64,000 nt of DNA, taken from assembly GCA_030761205.1 (NCBI GenBank), contig JAULJL010000005.1:10751501-10815500 (forward strand), read 5' to 3'. Below, piece by piece: positions 11,546 through 23,377 of this stretch. The first letter of the stretch is position 1, and every line of letters starts with the position of its first letter. The notes under the pieces were generated by a model. The model was not told the origin of the DNA. It made no database searches and saw only the letters and a list, made by a program, of their open reading frames with translations. Origin of the DNA: Fremontodendron californicum (Eukaryota; Streptophyta; Magnoliopsida; Malvales; Malvaceae). The position numbers and the translations under genes are program-made.

Positions 11546-12431
11546 CTTAGAAAACAATGGAAAATCATCAACCTAATTATTAGACAGTTTTTACTGATTA
11601 TTTAATTTGTCTGATCACCTTCAAGCATTTTTTAAGAAGGTAATCTGAATAGAACAAATGTAAAAGGGCTTGAACACTACTATAACTATGACATTGCTGA
11701 TCTTCCAAAGAATTTTTATATATTTCTTTGTTTTATTTCCCTACATGGTGTCAGGAATATGTGTTAGCTGTTGGGTGTGCCAACAAAATTCAAAACACTT
11801 CAGACAACTGAAGTGTGCACAAAAAAGCAACTCCACTCTGATATATTTATCCCAAAATAAAAAAAAAAAGTGAAAATATCTCCATCTCTAGTTAATTAAC
11901 TAGCTTAATTGTTGTTGTATTTGAAAGTATTAATGGAGGAAAGTGAAGCCCCTTTGATTAAGAGAGAGTGGAAATTTTAAGTTCAAACAATAACATTTAT
12001 TGCTTTGTTAACTAAATCATACATGGTAGAACTATACTTGCACTTGACAAAGAAAATAATTGCAAGAAACTAATGTAGTTAGCTAGTTTGCTACATGATA
12101 ATTGTCGTTCTAATATTTTATAAAGGGCAAGACAGAGGTAATTGGAGCTCCATAAGTGAAGGATGTGAAGTTTTCATTCACAACAAAAAGTAAAAAATTA
12201 AGACATATAAGCGCAGTTATTTAAGGGAATAGGAGGGCTAAACATTCCATTCACTACATTTCATAGAGGCAGTTACATTGAAATACTTGTTTAATGATTA
12301 CCTGGTTCAAGATAATTAATCATCTCCTCTGAAGGAGCAAGTCCTTGAGGTTCTTTGATAGCAACTAGTCAATTTTCAATGATTCCTATAAGAATTCGAA
12401 GGAATTACCTTCTTGATGTACTAAGCTAGAA
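11546..12431. other. Intergenic DNA, nothing recognised
   Basis: Moderately AT-rich unique-looking sequence. A short plus-strand ORF at 11670-11873 has no recognisable domain and is probably chance. Confidence 0.4.
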
Positions 12432-12592
12432 CTATGTTGTTCCAACTCTTCATTTTTTTTGAAATATCCGTGTCCGATGCATATCCGGACATGAGTATGA
12501 GGAATACATGAAAAAACTTAGAATAAATCGAACATACCCGTGTTGCACACATACCCGTATCCGACACTCACAGCCGAGTCCGAGTAACATAG
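12432..12592 (-). mobile_element. CTATGTT-family MITE, copy 2
   Basis: Flanked by the perfect 8-bp duplication AGCTAGAA (12424-12431 and 12593-12600). About 161 bp, with internal GTCCGA/TCGGAC-type words and the family ends CTATGTTG and CGAGTAACATAG. Confidence 0.9.
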
Positions 12593-13288
12593 AGCTAGAA
12601 TCGACCACAACAGTCGTAGCCGAAATTAGCTTTCATTTAATATGATAATATCTAAAGAGGATGTCCATGTATAACAAGTCATCGAATCAAAGAAGAAATC
12701 GCTCCAGGTAGCAGTAGGTAAGCAAATGTTCGGTATTCATTTTCCCCATCTCGAGAGAATAAGCAAGCCAATAACTGTTAAACATAATGAAGCCACTAAA
12801 GAAACAGCAAGAGCAAATGCATAAACAAGATTTGGAAAATTGAAATACTTTTGGATCTTCTGCAATCCTCTATCGATGAAGGGCGCCAATGCAGCAGCTC
12901 CAGCCACCCAAAATGGCCTTGTGACGTTGTTTCCAGTCCACATCAAAATAATAATCTGCAATGAAGAAAAAATTTGTTGATAGAAGATCATAGAATTATC
13001 AAATAGTGTGAGAGGCAATGAACTATTCCTTGCTCTTCTCTCTTTCCTTTCAAGCACAAAAATAAGTGATGGCAACATTAAGCAGAAAAAAGGAAAGAAG
13101 AGAAATCAACTGTATGACTTCAAGAAAAAATTAAAACATTTCTAAAGAGGGGTTCATTTTGATAATCAAATATATTTGATGAAAACATTCACTAATTTCT
13201 GGAGGAAGATGCAAGCAACAGGTCATCATTACCGATTATTATTTTGGAATAACAAGTCATTGACAACTAAAACTTGGCTGTTACCTAA

Positions 13289-13472
13289 CTATGTTACTCG
13301 GACTTGGGTATGAGTGTCGGACACGAGTATGTGTCCGACATGGGTATGTTTGATTGATTCTAAGTTTTTCCATGTATTTGTTGGGTCCTTGAGGATCATA
13401 TCCTCATACCCATGTCCGGATATGCGTCGGACACGAGTACTTCAAGAAAAATGAAGAGTAGGAACAACATAG
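13289..13472 (+). mobile_element. CTATGTT-family MITE, copy 3 (opposite orientation), in intron 3
   Basis: Runs from CTATGTTACTCGGACTTG to GGAACAACATAG. The flanks GTTACCTAA and GTAACCTAT are a diverged target duplication. Confidence 0.85.
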
Positions 13473-13662
13473 GTAACCTATTTTGCACATGTACTAGAAT
13501 GCAACACAATGCTTTGTAGAATTTAAACTATTAAAAGATGTGTTTTTGATATTTTAGCTTTGCCTACACTTGAGAGTTTCTTTTCCATAGTGGGCACCAA
13601 ACCCAAAAAATGGGGGGAGGATTGAATTAAGTTAGTTGTTGATAGCTGGCATAACTTTGTTT

Positions 13663-13842
13663 CTAATGTTACTCGGACAAGGGGATTAGATCGGATACGA
13701 GTATGTATCTAACATAAACATGTTTAATTTTTTCTAGGTTTTTCCATATATTTAGAGGGTTAGACCTCTGTACCCACATTCTATTTTGGCTGTGCTGTAT
13801 TTTTCAAGGTACCTAATGAAAAATGAAGTCAAAGCAATATAT
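13663..13842 (+). mobile_element. CTATGTT-family MITE, copy 4, degenerate
   Basis: Begins CTAATGTTACTCGGAC and keeps family words (CGAGTATGTATC, TTTTTCCATATATTT, AAAATGAAGTC), but its right end has decayed. No clear target duplication. Confidence 0.6.
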
Positions 13843-14029
13843 CTTTGTTAAATGTTCAAGAATATTAATGGTCTTAGAAATAATGCTAATACTAAGGTGT
13901 TCCTTGAAAGTGAAACATTATACAGCTCGAGTAGAGTGAGAAGTGAGTCAATGTCACTAGATTGGTACCTAATTGTAGTGCAAAATGAGTAAAGGTTCTT
14001 GCATCTTGATAGGTGACTGGCTAAAAATG

Positions 14030-14512
14030 TAAGATTAATATGTAAATTGATCCCTGAACTATACCCCTTTTAACGATTTGGTACTTTAAAAAAAAAAAAA
14101 AAATTCACGATTAGATACCTTGAACTTGTAGGTTTAGCGGTGTGATGACGTGTCTTTTTGTTCAATATTAGTCGTCACGTGTTAGGTGGTCAACGCCATA
14201 TCATAATTTCCACGTCAGCATTTTGAAAAAAAAAATATATTTTAAAATTATTTTTAACTTTTTTGTATTAAAATTTTTGATTTTTTTTTAAAAATGCTGA
14301 TGTGGAAATTATGACGTGACATTGACCTGACACGTGGCAACTTATTATTGGTCAATTAGCTTATGTCAACATTTATCTAACGACGTTAGTCCGTTAAGGT
14401 AACTTGATTGACGAAATACAAGTTCAGGTACCTAATCGTAATTTTTTTCTTTAAGTACCAAATCGTTAAAAGGTGTATAGTTTTGAGACCAATTTATATA
14501 ATTAACCCAAAA
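14030..14512. mobile_element. Foldback MITE in intron 3 of the membrane-protein pseudogene
   Basis: Long inverted repeat. The left arm (TATACCCCTTTTAACGATTT, ACGTGTCTTTTTG, CCACGTCAGCATTTT) is mirrored on the right (AAAATGCTGATGTGG, TTAAGTACCAAATCG, AAAGGTGTATAGTTTTGAG). Each arm is about 200 bp around an AT-rich centre at about 14240-14290, so a transcript would form a long hairpin. Confidence 0.8.
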
Positions 14513-15145
14513 TGTAGTCAAAGATTAAGGCTTTATTTTGTTGAATCAATACAAGATGATAATTAAATGTTCATCTCAATGACTAGGAATCAAGATAAAA
14601 AAACACATGAAAATATTAAGTTAGGGATATACAATTGTGAATGAGAAGGATAGATCATATGACGAATCTACTTTTTATGTCACTCATTAAAAACACCTCG
14701 AAACAAACAATTCCACAACAGCTTAAATTAGCTGTACAATAATCAAATTTTGCAAGATATTTCAATGTTTGAATTTTTTACAATAAGGAATCACAATACC
14801 TTTAGTTTATTTAATTACTATATCAAAATAACCTGCAGCTGTCTAATCTGTAAAGTTTAGCATTGATAGTTCATAATTGTTCAAGAATTTTTTATTTTCT
14901 TTTTTCAATAAAAATTTTAAAAAGGAAATAAGCAAAAGAAAGAAAAAAGATTAAAACGTCTTATGTTTATATAAGACTAAAAGTTGTGTTTGCATACAGT
15001 AAGATACATGTGTCAGGTTTGAAAAAAACTGCTATCATGTTAAATTAATAGGTATCCTTTCTAATGTGGGTGTAATCTCAAAATGAATTGATATTGTTAT
15101 TGAAATTCCTCAATAGTATTCATACTAGTCTTGTTTGATTTTAGT

Positions 15146-15338
15146 CTATATTGTTTCGACTCTTCATTTTTCTTGAAGTGCCCGTGTCCGACATCCGTGT
15201 CTGACGCATATCCGGACATGGATATGGGGATATGATCCTCCAAGAACCCTCCAAATACAAGGAAATCTTGAAAAAATTGAACATACCGTGTCTGACACAT
15301 CCGTATCCGACACTCACACTCGAATTCGAGTAACATAG
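15146..15338 (-). mobile_element. CTATGTT-family MITE, copy 5
   Basis: Flanks GATTTTAGT (15137-15145) and GATTTAGT (15339-15346) are a target duplication differing by one T. Ends CTATATTGTTTCGACTC and CGAGTAACATAG. Confidence 0.85.
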
Positions 15339-16057
15339 GATTTAGTCTATAAAATTGATACTTAAACCATTAGTCATTGTTTCTTTGGTAATGTCTCTAC
15401 TCCAATTTCTCTTCCTTATAGTAGCTCTTGTAAACTCATTCAAGGAATTCATTTAATGTAAATTGTTGTCATGACCAGCTTCAAGTTGAGATTAACAAAA
15501 AAAATGTTAGAAGAAATTTTCAAACTGCTAAATTATAGTTTTTTTTTCCTCACAAATCTTACCATGTACACCTACAGTAAAATATAAAGTGACCGGAACC
15601 AGATGCCTAAGAAACTAGATTGTGAACTTCATCAAAGTTGAACACATTTCACCAAACTCATAATACTCTATACCCATTAATAAATTAAAGAAACTATTGA
15701 TTATAATCAACTTTGTTCCAAGCTTTCCAGCTTCACCATAAGATGGTAGCGGACAAATGTCCAAAGGTTAGATGATTAAAAAATCATCTTTAATTTCAAC
15801 TATAAGTCTTCTAAGATTATCAAAATGCTTAAATGTTCAAAGATGCAAAAATGCTTCTTGAAGGTTTCTCATTCTCTAGGATCTTATATAACCATCACAA
15901 TCAGAAGTACTTTCTGTACGAAGAACAAATCAAGAAATTACCAAGTTGTAAATGCACTTTCCATGATATAGAAGTTGAGAGTCGAGATATAGCAACAAAA
16001 TTCCATTTAATGCACAGGTTGTCACCAAGATCAGCAAAACAAATTGTATGAAACAAT

Positions 16058-16253
16058 CTATGTTGCTTCGACTCTTCATTTTTTTTGAAGTACCCATATC
16101 CGACGCATATCCAGACATGGGTATGGAGATATGATCCTCCAAGAACCCTCCAAATACATCAAAATCTGGGAAAAAATTAAATATACACGTGTCGGACACA
16201 TACTCGTGTCAGAAACTCACACCCGAGTTCGAGTAACGACTCGGGTAACATAG
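16058..16253 (-). mobile_element. CTATGTT-family MITE, copy 6
   Basis: Flanks GAAACAAT (16050-16057) and GAAACAAC (16254-16261) match at 7 of 8 positions. The right end carries a small internal duplication (GAGTAACGACTCGGGTAACA). Confidence 0.87.
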
Positions 16254-17464
16254 GAAACAACACACATTACGTATTTCAATGACAAAAGTAATAATTCTAA
16301 TCACATCAGGAAAGAACTAGTATAGTTTAAGCATGCAAGTCCTAGTCCTTTCTGTAAACCAATCACAATAAGCCAATAGAACCAAAGTAAAAAAGCATAA
16401 ATTAGTGGCTGTAAATTTTATCAATGCACCAAGTTTTTTGAACTGCAGTTATACCAGCTTCGAAATAACAGAACTGAATTAGGACTCTATGATTTACTAG
16501 CTAGTTAAAAGGACACCAATTTTGCTTTACAAGCATAAAATGTCTATTTCCTCAAAGTATAGTTCAAATTGATTGCCATTTTATCAATCTGCAACTTTCT
16601 CAAGAACAAAACAGAATGTTCAAGTTGCCAATGAGATGAATGAGACATACATATTTAATTTTACTTACCCCTAATAGTGCTTGAAGATTGGCTGCAGGAT
16701 TATTTCCTGTACTTTTCTCATATCCAAAGAATGCAAGGACAAAGAAGGTAGTCTATGTGACTCCATCAAACAACCCATTAAGCAAGCACAGCTGCTAGTC
16801 CAAGTTTGGCTACTTTTGCACTCATTTCAGCAGAGTTAGCCTATAAGAAAATCCAGATAAAAAAATAATAGCTTAAATAGGCATCTCTAATATAAAATAC
16901 CACTTTACAGGAGGTTTTATCTGACCAATATTGAAGCCAAAATTAGCTGACTGAGGTAAATAAAAGATACCCATTTCTTGCTTTTTTCTAAATACCCAAT
17001 AACTAGCCTTGACTTACAAAATATAGCAAGGTAAGAGTTCATCTGCAAACTTATAAATATATACAGGACAATAAGAAACTGACCTTCCATTTACTCCAGA
17101 ACCCCTTGCTCTGCTGACTCTACACATTAAACAAAAATGAATACATATCAGATTTCATAAGGAAACAAAAATCAAGGCAATAATGAGAAAATAAGTTGTA
17201 TAATTATGTATATTTTACCTCAGATTCTGAAGGTTGACTGCTGTTACATGCAGCTCCTTCATTGAGGGAACATCTGAGAATAAAAGTTGATGATGATTTT
17301 GGGTGATGCAGAAATGGATTGACCTTAATAGAAAGCAAGGATGGAAGGAAGCTTTTGATGTTGTTGGAGTTGGTAAGAAGAGGATTTGGAGTACATGAAA
17401 AAAGTGGCAGCAAGGCACTTCTACAGATAGACATAGGCTTGGCTAAGCTTTGGGTTAGTTTCAC

Positions 17465-18179
17465 TTTCAGTCTCTTTGGTTCTTGTTTGCTCCAAGTTAC
17501 CCATCCTGTTCAATAATAGATCTTATCCGAATTGAATAAATAAAATTTTTTTTAATCTGAACTGATTCAATTTAAATAATTATTTATTAAATAAAAAAAT
17601 ATTAAAATTTAATTATAAAATATATAAAAATTAATTTTTTTAATATTTTAAATTAATAAAACAAATTTATAAATCGATATGAATCAAACTTAAATAAATA
17701 AATAAAAAATCGGAGCGTGGCCAGATCTATCACTTTGTAATCAAGTGAAGTAGCGCTGTTCAATATTAGGGCTTAACCGAATTAATCTAACCAACCCAGT
17801 CAATTCGGTTAATTGATGGGCTACTAAATCAAATTCAGTTGGTTATGGAAAAATGTTTTTTTAAGGAAAATTTAGTTTTAGATTAATTTGATTCAATAAA
17901 TTAAATAATGCAGTTTGTTATTTAATCTTTAAATATGCATACATCTTTAAATAAATTAAAATAATGCAGTTTGTTATTTAAAGATTTCATAAGAATATTA
18001 TATTTTTTTAATCTTTAAATGATGTTTTAAATGTATTTATATTTTTAGAAATGATGCAGTTTGTTATTTAAAAAATTTATTTATATTTATTTGAATTATG
18101 ATGAGATATAATTTAATTTAAATAACTATATATAAAAAATAAAAATAAAACCCAGTCTTACTAGAATCTAGCTTTTAGA
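17465..18179. other. AT-rich intergenic DNA upstream of the membrane-protein pseudogene
   Basis: Includes the presumed promoter of the pseudogene. ATGCAGTTTGTTATTTAA recurs near 17910, 17964 and 18053, giving short imperfect tandem repeats. No gene seen. Confidence 0.4.
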
Positions 18180-18925
18180 GAGGTGAATGAATCAAATGGG
18201 CTTGAAAAAAATTAGGTTAAAAAAAATTTGATTTTGAAAAAGTGTGTTTAAAAAATATGATAAAAATGATTTAAGAATTTTTAAGTGTTTGAAATTGTTG
18301 TAAAAAAGTGTTGTGAGAAATTAAAATGTCAAAAAAAGATATGTTTAAAATAATAAAAGTTTAGAGATGAAAGGATAATAAAATTATTTTATCCAAAAAT
18401 TAACTTCTAAACCGCATAAACTCTATTTTTTGGGCTTTTTAATTTGAGTTGACAAATCATAATTTTAACCGCAAAAGCCACCAGTTTAATATTACGTTTG
18501 CGATAAAACATAATTTTTTACGTCAAAAGCTATGTCAACAACAATGGTAAAGCCTAAGCCTAACTACAATAGTTAAGACATTTAAATCTCGTTTACCATT
18601 ACTATTGGCACAATTTTTGAGATCGAAAATTACGTTTCATCGTGGACGCAATGCTAAATGAGTAAAAATTTTAACTTTTACGATTAAAATTATGATTTAA
18701 CAATCCAAACCAAAATCCAAAAAAAAAAAAAAAAATTAACTAACTTTTATATAAAATAATTTTATTATCATCGCATCTCTAAATATTTATTACTTTAAAC
18801 ATTTTTTTTTTGACATTTCAATTTTTCACAGTATTTTTTCACAACAATACCAATCACATAAAAAATTCTTAAATCATATTTTTTTCACTTACACTTTTTC
18901 CTATCCAAACTTTTTTCAACAGTTA
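18180..18925. mobile_element. Two related MITEs in head-to-head (inverted) arrangement
   Basis: 18180-18555 follows the order of the 8849-9239 MITE (AAAAAGTGTGTTTA, AAAATGTCAAAAAAAGATA, GTTTAAAATAATAAAAG, TTATTTTATCCAAAA). 18590-18925 is the inverse of the same family (GACATTTCAATTTTTCAC, ATTACTTTAAACAT). Both are diverged, and together they form a large imperfect inverted repeat. Confidence 0.7.
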
Positions 18926-19316
18926 AACAAGGCAACTGGTTCTATTACAAATTGACTACTATTGCTGCTTATTCTTCCCACTTCAATCAACATAAACAAA
19001 AATTCTTATACAAAATAGAAAGCATTTGTGAAACAGTGACTTCGGCGGCTTCAGACATCAGAGTTCAAACTATAAGCCAGACCTTATGAAATGAAACATT
19101 TTCTATGAACAGAAGATTAGTATCTTCTTTCTTTAAGTTTCCTTGTATGTAAGACACTACAACTGAGAATCATACTATACAACAGTACAGCCACTAATGG
19201 CAACAGGAGATTTTCAAAGAAACTAAACCCCAGAAGAAATGAGCAAAAATTCCTTTTCAGTCTCATTTGAATCCATAAAAAGTGAAAGATCACTTGTATA
19301 TTTTGAGAACATCTAG

Positions 19317-19970
19317 TCATTTCTCCTCAAACTCTACATCGATAATTTCAGGTTCCGACTTTCTTGAATCGGTGCCCTTACGATCTTTGCGAAAGAAGTC
19401 TCCCTCTGGTTGCCATACAATGTTTCCACAGCTCGAACATCGTATTATTTGGTTTTTATAACCAACAAACTGTCTCTTACAAGCTGGACAAGCACCCTGT
19501 CCAATTTTAACATAGAAAACCCAGTAAGCCATTTTAAATAATGTTTTAACACTAAATAAAAGTTGATAGAAGGTAATACATGGATTTCAGAACATAAACA
19601 TAGCCAAAGCACATTGACATAAACCAAGCCACAAGCACAATGAAATTTTTTAAAATGTATTTGGAGTGAAGTTGAGAATAAAATAAATTGACCCTATTTT
19701 GCTTCTGCAACCATATTTTTGATTCCCTTCTCAAACCATATACAAGTTCAAAAATTTATTCAGACAATACTACATTCTACTAAACTAACACAATCTTATG
19801 CCCTAAAAGCTCCACATTTCCACTTGAATACCAGTGTTGTCAAGGGCGCAAGGCGCACTCTAGACGCTAGAACCCTTATATTGCCTCAAGCGCAAGACGC
19901 AAAAAAAACGCTCGCTTGAGTAAAGTAAGGCGCAATATGTATATATGTGTGTTTTTGTACGTGTGTTTGC

Positions 19971-20004
<34 letters not shown>

Positions 20005-23000
20005 AAAATAAGCTTAAGATATATGATTATGATAATAAAATCTAAAGAGTTATCCAGTTTATCTACAAAACATGCAATTTTTGTTGTTGGCCAATATGCA
20101 TGATTTCCTTATGGTCCCATGTTTGTTGTTGAACACTCAAATGTTGAGAAGTAGAGAATTTGATACTATCCCCTTTTTTACTAGTAAAGATACATCTAAT
20201 GGAAAAAGTTAAAAATTAAAGAAATTAAAGAAAACTTTAATCAGGCGGGCATTTTTTACGTCTATCGCTTTATAAAAAAGCGCGTCTAGGCGCACCAGGC
20301 GTGCATCTGATCAAATGTGCCTCGCTTGAAAGGGTCTGAGGCGTTTTTGTTGTCTAGAGCTAAGGCGCAAGGCGCAGGCGCGCCTAGACGCACGCCTTGA
20401 CAACACTGTTGAATACATCCGAAAACTTTACAAACTCACTCCATAACATTCAAGAACTTGTAAATCTAATCCACTAAAAAGAAACCAAAAGAATAAAAAG
20501 AAGAAGACAGCAAACAAAGTTTTATAAAGAAACTTGATTAATAAATGGTTTTAACAATTTAAAATCAAGAGTAAAAGAATGGCTAATTACTTTCTACATT
20601 TTTTTTCATATTACTCCTCACACCGAAACCAAGCTAGCAATAATAATGTTATTTGAAGGAAGATCTTCCTACAAACTGAATGCTTTAACGATGGTAACAA
20701 CAAGAAGGAAAAGAGATGTTAGAAGTTATGAACAGTCATTGTCACCATTCTGCACCTAAATAACCACATTAAAGCAGCTTAAACTGTAATCATCAGAATG
20801 GCAAGTAAAATATTTGTTCAGCTACTAATAAAGTAGAACTAAAGAATCACATGCAGGAAATAGACTTTATTTTGATTCTACGGTTCCACATGTTACGGAC
20901 AGAACTTACCTAGTGTCACCTTTTACAAGTAAAAAAGAAGAAGGAATGAAAACTAAACAAATAAAATCATGTTATGAAACAGATGAACACATGTTACGCA
21001 AGTCATTCCTTTTGTCCTGCATTATATATGCCATCTTATAGCAATAAGTGATACCTTAATAACAAGGTTATTGGCAACAGTCCCAATGAGAAGAGGTCCA
21101 GCAAATGGCAGTATCCAGGTGGCAAATATTAAGAATCGGAACAGCCAACCAGATAATGCAAACCAAAGGAAGAAAATTGTCTGCAAACAGATAAAAAAAA
21201 TCTTATTATCCAGAAATAAGCTAGCAAATGATCTATACCAAGCACAAATGTATCTGGATTCTAGCACTTCCGATAAAAAACTTTCAAAAGAAATTTGACT
21301 AATTTTCTCTGCATTGAAGAAAAACACCTTGAAAATATTAAGTTTCTAGGCAAAAGAATTGAAGAATGAGTCATAAGCATCGAACCTGTAACCAATTAAT
21401 AATAAGTGACCCAACTTGAATATAAGACCACTACACAAACTGATAGAGAGCTGACATGACATGTAAGACCACATAACAATCTCCCTTAAATATAGGCCCA
21501 ATATATAGAACAATTGATATTAATAGGCCTACCACAGGGACTCCAAAATGAAAGCAACAAACAACTTGGGCATATGAAGTATTCAACCTAAAGCCAACTT
21601 ACAATAGGTGTTGAAGCTCAACTTCGATACAAGGCAATAATAAACCCCAAAGATAATTGATGTCGAATATCCGCTACTTAACATATGTAAAGGGTCCATC
21701 CTCTTTAATTAGTTACAGATCACAAATACGTGATATTGGATATCTATGTTGCTCCGACTCTTCATTTTTCTTGAAGTACCCGTGTCTGACACATACCAGA
21801 CATGGGTAGTATGACCTTCCAAATACATGAAAAAGCTTAGAAAAAATTGAACATACCCATGTCGGACACATACGCATATCCGACACTCCCACCCGAGTCC
21901 GAGTAACATAGTTGGATATTTGCAAATTAAACTATAGGTCACAAGAGTTTTGAACTTCACCAAGTACATAACAACCCCCCACCAGCAGCAACCCATGTTA
22001 ACAACTTACTTGTTTCACAATATAATCATTTTTAAACCAAAAAAACAGAACGGACGGGAGACAGGGAACGGGGGATGCATGAACATAATGGTATTGTCAG
22101 CATCAAAAAACAAGCATTCACTAATTCTGTCTAACTGTTACTTATCCTGCTAACTTTTTGGCTTTGCTTTCTTTCTTTCAAAAGCAAATCGTGCATTTAG
22201 ACATGTAAATTGCAATATTTTTTAAAAATTAAAAATTTAAGAATACAACTTTCATAGATAGTAAAATGCATGAGTTTACTTTTAAACGAAACAATAATCT
22301 TTGAATTAATCCTTGCATCATAGTAAATTACGTATTTTTAATCAAATTAGTACATTTTGCATTTTGCTTGTTTTGCTTTATGACAATTTTTATTTTTAGA
22401 ATTACCAATGATAATAAGTAAAGTTGATACTTGGCCTAATGTTACTTAGACCTAACAATTCGTGTACCCGTGTCGTGTACCTGTATTTTGTCGTGTCATA
22501 ATCGTGTTTAAAGTATTTTATATTTTATATAAACTTTGATAGTACTAAATAGATTTTGAGACATTCGTGTATTTGTGTGGTGTTTGTGTCATTTTTTCGT
22601 ATGTGTTCATGTCATGTTTTTAGTTTTTTTTCTATATCGTGTAATCGTGTCGTGTCCAATATTGCGAGGTCTAATATTACTTACAGCAAAACTTCTTCCT
22701 AATGGAGTATCCAAGAAATCATTCAACTGCTTCCTGTACTGCAAGCATATTAATAAAACCCCAAAAAAATAGTAAGTATAAAAGTTCCAAATAAAAAATA
22801 AATAAAATTAGAATAACAAATAAAAGAAAACACGAACCCTAGGCCAATTTCTACTAAAATCCATAGAAAAAGTCCGCCAACGGGGTCCAATCTCGAACTC
22901 CCGATCGATCTCACGAGCACGGTGCGTAGCGGATTGGACGACGGAGGAGAGCCGGCGGGAAACGGAGTACTGGCGGTCTAAGCGTTCAGCGGTCTTTTTA

Positions 23001-23206
23001 GCTTCATAGACGAATTGCTCGAAGCCGTCGTTGGCGGTTCGCCAAGCGTCCTTCCAGGCCTCACCAGAGGCCATGCGGCTAGCGAAGGAGTCGAAGTCGC
23101 TCCGTCTAAAGGATTGGACTAATAAGGGACGCCGCCGCTGGAGAAGCGGACGCTGTGGCTGAAGCTTTATTCTGTGCCATGCCGTAGATGGCAGAGCTGT
23201 GGCCAT
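19317..23206 (-). CDS. Predicted organelle membrane protein with C-terminal zinc ribbon, four exons
   Basis: Exons: 22838-23206 (123 codons), 22685-22738 (18), 21055-21180 (42) and 19317-19496 (59 plus stop). All are in phase with GT/AG borders, giving 242 aa. The first ~35 residues lack Asp/Glu and are rich in Arg, Leu and Gln, a plausible plastid or mitochondrial transit peptide. A charged helical region with many Arg and Glu follows. Exon 3 is almost entirely hydrophobic (TIFFLWFALSGWLFRFLIF, then LPFAGPLLIGTVANN), consistent with one or two membrane spans. Exon 4 has CPAC (186-189) and CSSC (203-206), a four-cysteine zinc ribbon, then an acidic tail. I recognise it as a conserved plant-type architecture but cannot name it, so no symbol is given. 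Introns 2 and 3 are filled with MITEs and an hAT element. No lesion is seen. Confidence 0.85.
19832..20408. mobile_element. Non-autonomous hAT-type element in intron 3 of the zinc-ribbon gene
   Basis: Perfect 8-bp target duplication TTGAATAC (19824-19831 and 20409-20416). Terminal inverted repeats are CAGTGTTGTCAAGG and CCTTGACAACACTG. About 577 bp with GC-rich GGCGCA-type subterminal words and an internal (AT)n run near 19971-19996. No ORF. Duplication length and CAG-type ends fit the hAT superfamily. Confidence 0.92.
20417..21054. other. Remainder of intron 3
   Basis: Unremarkable AT-rich intron sequence; nothing recognised. Confidence 0.5.
21744..21911 (-). mobile_element. CTATGTT-family MITE, copy 7, in intron 2 of the zinc-ribbon gene
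   Basis: Perfect 8-bp duplication TTGGATAT (21736-21743 and 21912-21919). Ends CTATGTTGCTCCGACTC and GTCCGAGTAACATAG. Confidence 0.93.
22449..22671. mobile_element. Short GTGTCGTGT-rich element inserted at the exon 2 splice donor
   Basis: Flanked by TAATGTTACTTA (22437-22448) and TAATATTACTTA (22672-22683), a 12-bp duplication with one mismatch. Ends GACCTAACAAT and ATTGCGAGGTC form a short TIR. The body is rich in CGTGT words, like the 9360-10440 and 38480-38715 repeats. The right flank copy is part of the splice donor of exon 2 (GTAAGTAA on the minus strand), so the insertion sits in intron 2 a few bases from the exon. Confidence 0.75.
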
Positions 23207-23377
23207 AACCCAGAATCTAAGATGATGATTTTTTTGTTTTTCTCACTTTCCATTTTTCTTTTCTTTTTTTGCCCTTTTAAATATATTTGAGGACTTTTAG
23301 TTAATAGTTAAAATATCTATCTATTATTTATTTTTTTGAGTCCTTAACACTCTATATTTGAAATATTTTAGAGACAA

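Larger units (their letters stand above)
12737..17464 (-). pseudogene. Four-exon gene for a plastid-type multi-pass membrane protein, disrupted in exon 3
   Basis: Exons: 17219-17464 (82 codons), 17084-17119 (12 codons, SQQSKGFWSKWK), 16669-16840 (172 nt, about 57 codons) and 12737-12955 (72 codons plus stop). All junctions are GT/AG and in phase, for an ancestral product of about 223 aa. The N-terminus is Ser/Thr/Pro-rich with almost no acidic residues, like a chloroplast transit peptide. The C-terminal exon has two hydrophobic segments (ending in SLCLTVIGLLILSRWGK). Exon 3 carries one extra base after LAAVLA and, in the restored frame, a TAG where Tyr is expected in the sequence GVT.TTFFVLAFFGYEK. 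Both stop the protein before the membrane region. I do not recognise the family by name. A spliced bypass or a sequence error cannot be excluded, but two separate lesions argue for a dead copy. Confidence 0.75.
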
